A program made the position numbers and the translations under genes. 64,000 bases of DNA from Microvirga calopogonii (GTDB lineage Bacteria; Pseudomonadota; Alphaproteobacteria; Rhizobiales; Beijerinckiaceae): the NCBI RefSeq assembly GCF_003347665.1, contig NZ_QDGA01000027.1, positions 1-64,000 on the forward strand, in the 5' to 3' direction. Of this stretch, positions 56,432 to 64,000 are shown piece by piece; positions within the stretch are counted from its first letter, which is position 1, and the number at the start of each line of letters is the position of its first letter. A model generated the notes under the pieces. The model worked only from the letters and a program-made list of their open reading frames with translations. It searched no databases and was not told the origin of the DNA.

Positions 56432-58198
56432 CTATTCCGACAGGTTCAACGCGGCCCGGACCTTGCGGTCGAGACCGTAGAGATCCTCGAACTTCTTCAT
56501 CTCGCCCTTCTCGTCGACCGTGAGCGTGAAGTAGGTCAGGTGCACGGGCAGAGGGTTCGACAGGTGCACGGTGCGCTCGCCCTTGCCGATGAGCCCGCGC
56601 AGCTTCTCCTCGGTCCACTTGCCGTCCCGGCCCATGACCTCTTCCGCGAGCTCGAACGGCTTGTCGACGCGCACGCAGCCATGGCTGAAGGCGCGCTTGC
56701 TGGCGGAGAAGAGATTGCGGTTCGGCGTGTCGTGCAGATAGACCGCGTGCTGGTTGGGGAACATGAATTTCAGGAAGCCCAGCGCATTGCGCTCGCCGGG
56801 CGGCTGCTGGACCATGATCCGGTCGCCGCGGCGGATGACCTTGTAGCCCTTCTTCGCAGCGTAATCGGGATCGTTGGCGAGCGCCGGAAGGATCTCCTTC
56901 TTCATGATCGACGGCGGGATGGTCCAGGACGGATTGACCACGAGGTACTTCATGTCCTCGGAGAAGATCGGCGTCTGCGACTGCTCTTTGCCGACGATGA
57001 CGCGGGTCTGATAGACGGTGTTGCGCCCCTCGACCATCTGCAGGCGGAATTCGGGCACGTTCACCATGATGTGCCGCTGCCCCAGATCGGCGGGCAGCCA
57101 GCGCCAACGTTCCATGTTGGCGATCAGGTCGGATTGCCGCTGCGCCACCGAGGGGCCGGAGAGGGCCGCCACCGTCTGTGCATTCAGGACGCCCGTGTCC
57201 GGCAGGCCCTTCTCCTTCTGGAAGGCCGCCACGGCGGAAGCCACGCGCTCGTCGTAGACCGTCTGGTTGTTCGCATCCTTCGCGAGGTTGAAGCGCGCGC
57301 GGATCAGGGGAACGCGTGGATCCTTCATGCCCACGCGCAGGATCGGGCCGCGGGGCAGGTGCACGCTCGGCTGAGAGGGATGGCTCTCGCGCAGTTTCGC
57401 CAGCCGCTCCTTCAGGGCCTTGTAACCGGCGTGAGGCGGGTTGTAGGCCTCGAGCGCGCCGCCCGCATCGCCGGCGGCGGCGACCTTGCTCAGCACCTCG
57501 TCGATGGCCGGCAGGGCGAGCTTCGGAGTCACCAGGGGAGACAGGCGGGCAAGATCGATGCGCGCGCCGCGGGCGTCGCGGGCATAGCGGATGACCGACA
57601 GGGAGAGCTTCACATCGGCCTTCGCCCATTGCGCCGGAGTCTCGTCCTTGCGCAGTCCCCGGTCGGGCAAGGCATAATCGGCCGGGTCGAGACCGTCCTC
57701 GTCGGCGGCCTTCAGGCGTTCCATCACGCCTAGCGCAGCGGGCGACCAGGCGCCGTCCCGCGCCCAGACCAACGGGCGCTCGGCCTGGGCGTAGAAGGCC
57801 TGCAGGGCCTCCCGGTCCTTGGCGCTCACGCGCATCTCGCGCATGACGGCATCGTCCGCGAACAATCCCTCCACGGCCATGCGGAAGAGATCCGTCTGCA
57901 TCAGGGCCGTCACGGGAGCCGCGTCGGGCAGGGGAATGTCGATGGCGGGAGCGGCCTTGAGATCGACCGACTCGATGGTGACGGGTGCCGGCTCGGTCAG
58001 CGGGATGGCTTGAGCAGCCGTATCCTTCTGCGCCGGAGCGTCCTGAACGGCAATATCGTGGAACGAGGGCTCCGCCGGAACAGCCTCAAGGACCTCGGCC
58101 TGGGGAGGGCCCGCATCTTCCGCTAGGGCCGACAGGGGAAAGAGGGAGACGGATCCAATGAGACCAAGCCACAGTGCCGTCTTGCGCACGTCACGCAT
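56432..58198 (-). CDS. L,D-transpeptidase, YcbB (LdtD)-like
   Basis: 588 residues from the ATG complementary to 58196-58198, with GAGGAG eight bases upstream; longer starts are possible. The signal peptide ends 'SALA'. A peptidoglycan-binding domain ('PRVPLIRARFNLAKDANNQTVYDERVASAVAAFQKEKGLPDTGVL') precedes the YkuD catalytic domain, with the nucleophile Cys508 in 'SHGCVRV'. It forms 3-3 cross-links between peptidoglycan stems in the periplasm. It is upstream of the DUF882 gene with a 133-base gap. Confidence 0.92.
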   Translation of the reverse strand: MRDVRKTALWLGLIGSVSLFPLSALAEDAGPPQAEVLEAVPAEPSFHDIAVQDAPAQKDTAAQAIPLTEPAPVTIESVDLKAAPAIDIPLPDAAPVTALMQTDLFRMAVEGLFADDAVMREMRVSAKDREALQAFYAQAERPLVWARDGAWSPAALGVMERLKAADEDGLDPADYALPDRGLRKDETPAQWAKADVKLSLSVIRYARDARGARIDLARLSPLVTPKLALPAIDEVLSKVAAAGDAGGALEAYNPPHAGYKALKERLAKLRESHPSQPSVHLPRGPILRVGMKDPRVPLIRARFNLAKDANNQTVYDERVASAVAAFQKEKGLPDTGVLNAQTVAALSGPSVAQRQSDLIANMERWRWLPADLGQRHIMVNVPEFRLQMVEGRNTVYQTRVIVGKEQSQTPIFSEDMKYLVVNPSWTIPPSIMKKEILPALANDPDYAAKKGYKVIRRGDRIMVQQPPGERNALGFLKFMFPNQHAVYLHDTPNRNLFSASKRAFSHGCVRVDKPFELAEEVMGRDGKWTEEKLRGLIGKGERTVHLSNPLPVHLTYFTLTVDEKGEMKKFEDLYGLDRKVRAALNLSE

Positions 58199-58576
58199 GA
58201 TCATGCTCCTCATCGCAGTGAAGGTGGAGGCGAGAAGATCCTCCATCAAGTGAATGTCGTCGGTGTTTCCGCACACGTCCTGTTACGCTTAACGCGCGAA
58301 ACGCCGTGCGGCTTCATCGTCTAGGTCAAGTTGATTCAATTTTCTGTAAAGGACCGCGGCGGACGCGACATCGGGAAGGGGCCTGAGAAGTTGAAACGAT
58401 ATCGAGGAACATGCGAGCCATGCTGAACGATAAGGAGTAAACCGTCTCTTAACGGGACGCAGGCGGGAGCCGGCCTCCAGCCGATATGGGTTGATCCGGG
58501 GAGCACGGCAGCCAATATGTGTGCAGACCCTTCCAGCGTGTTCCCAAGCAGGCAGTCGCCCGTGATCTCTCAGACA
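58199..58576. other. Intergenic region between divergent L,D-transpeptidase and pepF
   Basis: About 378 bases between divergent genes (318 if pepF starts at 58517). No gene-like frame, tRNA or repeat family was recognised. It must hold both promoters; no clear operator dyad was seen. Confidence 0.5.
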
Positions 58577-60409
58577 ATGTCCCCCTTGCACCATCCATCC
58601 TCCGCCGGCGCCGTGCAGGCCGACCTCGGGCCGCTGCCCGAATGGAATCTGTCCCATCTCTATCCGGGCATGGACAGCGAGGCGTTCAAGCGGGATCTCG
58701 CCAAGGCCGAATCGGAGTGCAAGGGTTTCGCCGAAGCCTATCGCGGCAAGCTCGACGAGATGGTCCGGGGCGAGAATGCGCCCGAACGGCTGAACGAGGT
58801 GGTGAAGCGCTACGAGGCGATCGAGGATCTTCTCGGCCGCCTCATGTCCTATGCGGGCCTTGTCTATTCCGGCGATACCACCGACCCGGTCCGGGCGAAG
58901 TTCTACGGCGACACACAGGAGCGCCTGACGACCGCCTCGACGGAACTGCTCTTCTTCGCGCTCGAGCTCAATCGCATCGAGGACGCGGTTCTCGACAAGG
59001 CCGTGAGCGAACAGCCGCTCGCCCATTACAAGCCCTGGATCGAGGATCTCCGCAAGGACAAGCCCTATCAGCTCGACGACAAGATCGAACAGCTCTTCCA
59101 CGAAAAGTCGGTGACCGGCCGCTCGGCCTGGAACCGCCTGTTCGACGAGACCATCGCGTCCTTACGCTTCACGGTGCGCGGCGAGGAGCTGCCCATCGAG
59201 CCGACCCTGAACAAGCTGCAGGATCCGGACGAGAGCGTACGCAAGGACGCGTCCGATGCGCTCGCCAAGACCTTCAAGGCCAATCTCCGCACCTTCACTC
59301 TCATCACCAACACGCTCGCCAAGGACAAGGAAATCTCCGACCGCTGGCGCGGTTTCCAGGACGTGGCGGATTCCCGCCATCTGGCCAACCGGGTCGAGCG
59401 CGAGGTTGTGGAGGCGATGGTCGCGGCCGTGCGCGACGCCTATCCGCGCCTGTCCCACCGCTACTATGCCCTGAAGGCCAAGTGGTTCGGCAAGGACGCG
59501 CTCGACCATTGGGACCGCAATGCGCCCCTGCCGAAGGTCGAGCAGCGCACCATTTCCTGGAACGAGGCCAGGGACACGGTTCTCTCGGCTTATTCCGACT
59601 TCTCGCCGCGCATGGCCGACATCGCCAGGCGCTTCTTCGACGAGGGATGGATCGATGCGCCGACCCGTCCCGGCAAGGCTCCCGGGGCCTTCGCGCACCC
59701 GACGGTGCCCTCGGCCCATCCCTATGTGCTCCTGAACTATCAGGGCAAGCCCAGGGACGTGATGACGCTCGCCCACGAGCTGGGGCACGGGGTGCATCAG
59801 GTGATGGCCGGGCCCAACGGCGCGCTCATGGCGCCGACCCCGTTGACGCTCGCCGAGACGGCCTCCGTCTTCGGCGAGATGCTGACCTTCCGCCGCCTTC
59901 TCGACCAGACCACGAACCCGGTGCAGTGCAAGGCGATGCTCGCGGCGAAGGTCGAGGACATGCTCAACACCGTGGTGCGGCAGATCGCGTTCTATTCCTT
60001 CGAGCGAAAGGTGCATCTGGAGCGCCGCAACGGTGAGCTGACGGCCGACCAGCTGTGCGAGCTTTGGATGTCGGTTCAGGACGAATCCTTAGGTCCGGCG
60101 ATCCGTCTGGGACCGGGCTACGAGAGCTTCTGGACCTACATCCCCCACTTCATCCACTCGCCGTTCTACGTCTACGCCTATGCCTTCGGCGACTGCCTCG
60201 TGAACTCGCTCTACGGCGTGTACGAGCGCTCCAACGAAGGCTTCGTGGACCGGTACTTCGCGCTGCTGTCGGCCGGCGGCACCAAGCATTACTCGGAGCT
60301 GCTCGCCCCCTTCGGTCTGGATGCCGGCGATCCGGCCTTCTGGCAGATCGGTCTGTCGATGATCGAACGCCTGATCGGTGAGCTCGAGGCCATGGAGCAG
60401 GCAGCCTGA
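58577..60409 (+). CDS. pepF: M3-family oligoendopeptidase F
   Basis: 610 residues from ATG 58577 (MSPLHHPSS...); ATG 58517 would add 20 and neither has a strong ribosome site. It is a zinc metallopeptidase: HELGH in 'MTLAHELGHGVHQVM' with the downstream Glu in 'LAETASVFGEML', and 'PEWNLSHLYPGMDSEAFKRDL' is the PepF N-terminal motif. It cleaves cytosolic oligopeptides. The stop shares one base with the start of the ABC1 kinase gene (TGATG), implying coupling. Confidence 0.93.
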   Translation: MSPLHHPSSAGAVQADLGPLPEWNLSHLYPGMDSEAFKRDLAKAESECKGFAEAYRGKLDEMVRGENAPERLNEVVKRYEAIEDLLGRLMSYAGLVYSGDTTDPVRAKFYGDTQERLTTASTELLFFALELNRIEDAVLDKAVSEQPLAHYKPWIEDLRKDKPYQLDDKIEQLFHEKSVTGRSAWNRLFDETIASLRFTVRGEELPIEPTLNKLQDPDESVRKDASDALAKTFKANLRTFTLITNTLAKDKEISDRWRGFQDVADSRHLANRVEREVVEAMVAAVRDAYPRLSHRYYALKAKWFGKDALDHWDRNAPLPKVEQRTISWNEARDTVLSAYSDFSPRMADIARRFFDEGWIDAPTRPGKAPGAFAHPTVPSAHPYVLLNYQGKPRDVMTLAHELGHGVHQVMAGPNGALMAPTPLTLAETASVFGEMLTFRRLLDQTTNPVQCKAMLAAKVEDMLNTVVRQIAFYSFERKVHLERRNGELTADQLCELWMSVQDESLGPAIRLGPGYESFWTYIPHFIHSPFYVYAYAFGDCLVNSLYGVYERSNEGFVDRYFALLSAGGTKHYSELLAPFGLDAGDPAFWQIGLSMIERLIGELEAMEQAA

Positions 60410-61776
60410 TGTCCGATTCCGACCGCGAAGCGAACCGCTTCTCCGCGCGCGCCGCCCGTTACGCCCGCGTGGGCGCCAACATGGGCGGGGTCGCGGCCCG
60501 CATGGCCGGCTCGCGGCTGTTCGGGGGCGATGCGCGCGACGCGTCCAACGCGGCGGTGCTGGCCCAGGCGCTCGGCGGACTCAAAGGCCCGATCATGAAG
60601 GTGGCGCAGCTCCTCGCCACCATCCCGGACCTCATCCCGCCGGAATATGCAGCCGAGCTGCAGAAGCTCCAGAGCGAAGCGCCGCCCATGGGGGCGGCCT
60701 TCGTGAAACGGCGCATGCAGGCGGAGCTGGGACCCCAATGGCAGGGCCGGTTCGGCTCCTTCGATCTTAACCCCGCGGCGGCCGCGTCGCTCGGCCAAGT
60801 CCATCGGGCGACCACGAAGGAGGGCGAGCAGCTCGCCTGCAAGCTCCAATACCCCGACATGCAATCCGCCGTGGAGGCGGATCTGAGCCAGCTCGAACTG
60901 GTCTTCGCCCTCCACCGCCGCATGGACCCCGCCATCGACACCCGTGAGATCGCCAAGGAGATCGGCGAGCGGGTGCGCGAAGAACTCGATTACGAACGCG
61001 AGGCGAAACACGCGGCGCTCTATGCGCGGACCCTCGCCGACGTGGAGGAGGTCCGGGTGCCACGGGTCCATCCGGAGCTGTCCACCCGGCGGCTCCTGTC
61101 GCTCGAATGGCTGGAAGGCGAGAAGATCCTCGGCTTCACCGAAGCGCCGGTCGAGATCCGCAACCGGCTGGCGGTCGCCATGTTCAAGGCCTGGTGGCAT
61201 CCCTTCAGCCACGCGGCCGTCATCCACGGCGACCCGCATCTCGGCAATTACACGGTCTTCTCCGAAGGCGGGGAGGCGAGGGGTATCAACCTTCTCGACT
61301 ACGGCTGCATCCGCATCTTCCATCCGCGTTTCGTCGGTGGCGTGGTCGATCTCTATCGCGGGCTCCAGGCCGACGACCGGGCGCGCGTGGTCCACGCCTA
61401 TGAGACCTGGGGCTTCAAGAACCTCTCGAACGAGCTGATCGACATTCTCAACATCTGGGCCCGCTTCATCTATGCCCCGCTCCTCGACGACCGGATCCGC
61501 ACCGTGGCCGACGGCGTGAAGCCGGGCGAATACGGCCGGCGCCAGGCCTTCGAGGTTCATAAGGCCCTGAAGGAGAAGGGGCCCGTCACCGTCCCGCGCG
61601 AGTTCGTGTTCATGGACCGGGCGGCCGTGGGCCTGGGAGCCGTCTTCCTGCACCTGAAGGCCGAGCTGAACTACCACCGGCTGTTCGAGAACGAGATCGA
61701 GCGCTTTTCGCTGGAGAACCTCGAGCAGAAACAGAAAGAGGCCCTGGCCGCTTCCGGTTTACCAAATCCCATGTAA
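60409..61776 (+). CDS. ABC1/AarF/UbiB-family atypical kinase
   Basis: 455 residues. The conserved K-rich motif (KVAQLLATIPDLIPPEYAAELQKLQSEAPPM, the family's KxGQ region with Gly changed to Ala), Ala-rich loop 'AAASLGQVHRA', the ATP-site Lys in 'LACKLQYPDM', 'VIHGDPHLGNY' and 'LLDYGCIRIF' are present. Family members support ubiquinone synthesis or lipid homeostasis. It is translationally coupled to pepF. No ubiquinone genes are adjacent, so naming it ubiB is not justified. Confidence 0.9.
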   Translation: MSDSDREANRFSARAARYARVGANMGGVAARMAGSRLFGGDARDASNAAVLAQALGGLKGPIMKVAQLLATIPDLIPPEYAAELQKLQSEAPPMGAAFVKRRMQAELGPQWQGRFGSFDLNPAAAASLGQVHRATTKEGEQLACKLQYPDMQSAVEADLSQLELVFALHRRMDPAIDTREIAKEIGERVREELDYEREAKHAALYARTLADVEEVRVPRVHPELSTRRLLSLEWLEGEKILGFTEAPVEIRNRLAVAMFKAWWHPFSHAAVIHGDPHLGNYTVFSEGGEARGINLLDYGCIRIFHPRFVGGVVDLYRGLQADDRARVVHAYETWGFKNLSNELIDILNIWARFIYAPLLDDRIRTVADGVKPGEYGRRQAFEVHKALKEKGPVTVPREFVFMDRAAVGLGAVFLHLKAELNYHRLFENEIERFSLENLEQKQKEALAASGLPNPM

Positions 61777-61834
61777 TGAGGTTGCATTTTACGCCGTTCG
61801 GCCCTACAGGCTAACGGAAGGTAAGGGGCAGCCC

Positions 61835-63052
61835 ATGAAAATCGCTTTCGTTCACCAGAACTTTCCTGGCCAATTCCTTCGCCTGGCCAGAACCTTCGTG
61901 GCCGAGGGGCATGAGGTCGTGGGCCTGGGGATGGTGAAGCAATGCTCCATCCCGGGCGTGAAGTATTTCTCCTACGATGCGGTCCCCGGTCCGGAGGATG
62001 CGCCCTATCAGAACCGCTACTCCCCGGTCATCCCACGCCTGCGCCGCGCGTATGGCGTCGCCCACAGGGCGAAGGCGCTGGCCCAACAGGGATTCGAGCC
62101 GGACGTGGTGGTGGTCAATACGGGCTGGGGCGAGAACCTGTTCCTGAAGGATGTCTGGCCCAAGGCCCGCCACGTAGCCTATTTCGAATATTATTATCAC
62201 GCCAAAGGGCAGGATCTCGATTTCGATCCCGAGTTCCCGGTCACCAACGAGGAGGTGATCTGGCGCCTGCGCCTGAAAAATTCCATGCAGCTCGGCGCTC
62301 TCGATGCCGCCGACGTGGCCGTGGCGCCGACCCGCTACCAGCGGGACACCTTCCCGACCTACCTGCGCGACCGACTCGCCATCATCCATGACGGGATCGA
62401 CACCCAGCGGCTCCAGCCCGACCCGAACGTCAAGATCCAGCTCGGCGAGAACGGTCCACAGCTCACCCGCGAGAAGCCCGTCGTCACCTATGTGACGCGC
62501 AACATCGAGCCGATGCGCGGCGCTCACATCGTCTTCAAGAGCCTGCCTTACCTTCTCGACATCGATCCCGAGCTTCGCGTCGTGATCATCGGCGGCCGGG
62601 GGACGAGCTATTCCGGATCCGCGCCCAAGGGACAAACCTGGTTCGACGTCTTCAAGTCCCGGATCGAGCGTCCGGTGGACTGGTCCCGGGTCCATTTCGT
62701 CGGAAACCTGCCCTACGACCAGTTCGTGAGGGTCCTGCAGGTCTCCTCGGCCCATGTCTACATGACCTATCCCTTCGTGCTCTCCTGGTCCTCCATCGAA
62801 TCCATGGCGCTCGAATGCCGGATCGTGGCCTCCGACACGGAACCGGTGCGCGAGATCATCCAGGACGGGGTCAACGGACGCCTCTTCCCCTTCTTCGACG
62901 AAAGGGCCCTGGCCGAGCGGGTGCGCGAGACGCTGGCGGAAAAGGAGAAGTCCGCCGCCATGGCCGCGGAGGCCCGCCGGATCGCGGTTTCGAAATATGA
63001 TTACGAGACTGTCAGCCTGCCCCAGTGGCGCGAGTTCCTCGGGATCAAATAG
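61835..63052 (+). CDS. GT4-type glycosyltransferase
   Basis: 405 residues with two Rossmann-like halves. The N-terminus 'MKIAFVHQNFPGQFLRLARTFVAEGHEVVGLG' fits the Glyco_trans_4_3-type donor-acceptor domain. The C-terminal GT-B half carries 'VTYVTRNIEPMRGAHIVFKSLPYLLDIDPELRVVIIGG' and the catalytic Glu region 'SSIESMALECRIVASDTEPVREIIQDGVNGRLFPFFD'. Probably adds a sugar to a surface polysaccharide. AAGGGG precedes the ATG. It is a single gene without neighbouring polysaccharide genes. Confidence 0.9.
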   Translation: MKIAFVHQNFPGQFLRLARTFVAEGHEVVGLGMVKQCSIPGVKYFSYDAVPGPEDAPYQNRYSPVIPRLRRAYGVAHRAKALAQQGFEPDVVVVNTGWGENLFLKDVWPKARHVAYFEYYYHAKGQDLDFDPEFPVTNEEVIWRLRLKNSMQLGALDAADVAVAPTRYQRDTFPTYLRDRLAIIHDGIDTQRLQPDPNVKIQLGENGPQLTREKPVVTYVTRNIEPMRGAHIVFKSLPYLLDIDPELRVVIIGGRGTSYSGSAPKGQTWFDVFKSRIERPVDWSRVHFVGNLPYDQFVRVLQVSSAHVYMTYPFVLSWSSIESMALECRIVASDTEPVREIIQDGVNGRLFPFFDERALAERVRETLAEKEKSAAMAAEARRIAVSKYDYETVSLPQWREFLGIK

Positions 63053-63165
63053 ATGCAAAGAGCATTCATAAAGTTTTCGTTTGGAGCCATTCGAAAGATT
63101 GCGGCTCCTTACGGCATGCGCTAAACGCAGCAGTTAACTAGTGACGCTGAACAGGGCTTTGAATC

Positions 63166-63459
63166 ATGGCCGATACAAAACATGCGCCGCACGGGGGCTA
63201 CAGTCCGGATATGGACGGCCGCGCTCATGAGGCGACCTATCACGGATTTGTCCAGTTTGCCGAAATCGCCACCGCCGTCATCATCTGCCACGTGCTGGCG
63301 CTGGCCGTCGGCGGCATCAAGCATGCCTGGCTCACGGCGATCTTCGGCGTGATCCTCTCGCTGGTTGCGGGCGGCATCGGCGCGATGGCCCCCTCCGTGG
63401 GCGTGCGGGCTCCGGCAGCGGTCGGAATTCTCCTCGTGCTGGCGCTCATCCTCTACTGA
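63166..63459 (+). CDS. aa3-type cytochrome c oxidase subunit IV
   Basis: 97 residues. The family's 'DMDGRAHEATYHGFVQFAEIATAVIICHVLALAVGG' N-terminal half with one membrane span is followed by two to three further hydrophobic stretches; the second half is longer than in the ~50-residue family. The small subunit IV associates with the aa3 oxidase in the inner membrane. It sits 80 bases upstream of pntA, an arrangement usual in Rhizobiales. Confidence 0.85.
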   Translation: MADTKHAPHGGYSPDMDGRAHEATYHGFVQFAEIATAVIICHVLALAVGGIKHAWLTAIFGVILSLVAGGIGAMAPSVGVRAPAAVGILLVLALILY

Positions 63460-63539
63460 GCGGCGGGGAGCGTTTCGAGACATTAGAGACGAGACAAGAG
63501 CTTGATTCCAAGCCGTTGACCACATCCAGGGGGGCCTAC

Positions 63540-64000
63540 ATGCGGATCGCCGTTCTCTCCGAAACCGATGGAGCGGAGACCCGTGTTTCCGCCACCCCTG
63601 AGACGGTCAAGAAATACAAAAGCCTCGGCGCCGATGTGGTCGTCCAGGCCGGGGCCGGCGCCAAGGCCGGCATTCCCGATGCCGAGTTCGAGGCGGCGGG
63701 CGCTTCGGTCGCCACGACGGCCGGGGATGCCCTGAAGGACGCCGACATCGTCCTCAAGGTCCGCCGCCCCGCCGAGGGCGAGCTGACGGGGGTCAAGCCC
63801 GGCGCCCTCGTCATCGCCATCATGGATCCCTACGGCCAGGAGGCCGCTCTCAAGGCCCTGGCCGATGCGCAGGTCTCCGCCTTCGCCATGGAGCTGATGC
63901 CCCGCATTACCCGCGCACAGGTCATGGACGTGCTGTCCTCCCAGGCCAATCTCGCCGGCTACCGGGCGGTCATCGACGGATCCGCCGAATACGGCCGCGC
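63540..64000 (+). CDS. pntA: NAD(P) transhydrogenase alpha subunit, 3' end beyond window
   Basis: Partial: 153 codons visible from the ATG at 63540, preceded by a GGGGGG-type ribosome site, frame open at the window end. The N-terminal AlaDh/PNT domain is clear: 'MRIAVLSETDGAETRVSATPETVKKYKSLGADVVVQAGAGAKAGIPDAEFEAAG' and 'FAMELMPRITRAQVMDVLSSQANLAGYRAV'. With PntB it couples proton entry to NADPH formation in the inner membrane. Confidence 0.94.
   Translation, partial: MRIAVLSETDGAETRVSATPETVKKYKSLGADVVVQAGAGAKAGIPDAEFEAAGASVATTAGDALKDADIVLKVRRPAEGELTGVKPGALVIAIMDPYGQEAALKALADAQVSAFAMELMPRITRAQVMDVLSSQANLAGYRAVIDGSAEYGR

Noticed and set aside
58289..59101. 270-codon minus-strand frame across the pepF start
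   Set aside because: It is antisense to the conserved PepF N-terminal region, with no domain and reverse-frame composition.

Overview
The window is GC-rich, densely coded chromosomal DNA from an alphaproteobacterium, most likely a Rhizobiales (Hyphomicrobiales) member near Methylobacteriaceae/Microvirga. The taxon is inferred from gene content, not from a database match. Indicators are a CpdR-type single-domain regulator beside tRNA-Val, a GapR (DUF2312) nucleoid protein, a cysteine-free 41-residue L36, an HWE-family histidine kinase, aa3-type oxidase subunit IV next to pntA, a DUF1036-pyruvate kinase pair, and several families of short intergenic palindromes. No prophage, transposase, CRISPR array, integrase or plasmid function was found. 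Nearly all genes look like core or shell chromosome.

Layout. 1-3.5 kb: a minus-strand zinc-uptake operon (His-rich miniprotein, znuC, znuB, znuA, COG0523 GTPase) with a perfect palindrome at its head. 3.5-9.2 kb: periplasmic glucan protein OpgD, then a TAXI-TRAP transporter (binding protein, fused permease, DUF1850). 9.4-12.7 kb: a gamma-glutamyltransferase-family enzyme and a NicO metal transporter with a DUF1007 periplasmic partner. 12.8-18.5 kb: fused indolepyruvate ferredoxin oxidoreductase facing an aromatic aminotransferase, then uracil-DNA glycosylase. 18.7-28.9 kb: a 5'-nucleotidase-like protein, an orphan HWE sensor kinase, ferrochelatase, AlaX, a stomatin/NfeD pair, a small AT-richer RTX protein, KdsD and GalU. 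29-40.6 kb: MltB-like transglycosylase, a degenerate DUF459 SGNH protein, gltD-gltB, a degenerate dienelactone-hydrolase-like protein, threonine aldolase. 40.9-48.6 kb: small heat-shock protein with a ROSE-like leader, hydrolases, HisN-like phosphatase, MFS transporter, N-formylglutamate amidohydrolase, cpdR, tRNA-Val, rpmJ, a TPR protein. 48.8-54.6 kb: pyruvate kinase overlapping DUF1036, an EamA transporter, a second N-formylglutamate amidohydrolase, DUF1244, gapR, DUF1989. 54.6-64 kb: two envelope enzymes (DUF882 and an L,D-transpeptidase), PepF coupled to an ABC1 kinase, a GT4 glycosyltransferase, oxidase subunit IV and the start of pntA.

Functional themes are metal homeostasis (zinc operon, NicO/DUF1007, ferrochelatase), nitrogen and amino-acid metabolism (GltBD, two formylglutamate amidohydrolase-family proteins, IOR plus aminotransferase, threonine aldolase, GGT), and envelope construction (OpgD, KdsD, GalU, MltB, DUF882, L,D-transpeptidase). 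I did not find an obvious large new system. The observations most worth a second look are small: a terminator hairpin that contains the start codon of the next gene, two enzymes whose catalytic residues are gone, a His-rich miniprotein heading the zinc operon, a candidate RNA thermometer, a DUF1036-pyk translational overlap, and three families of dispersed palindromes.
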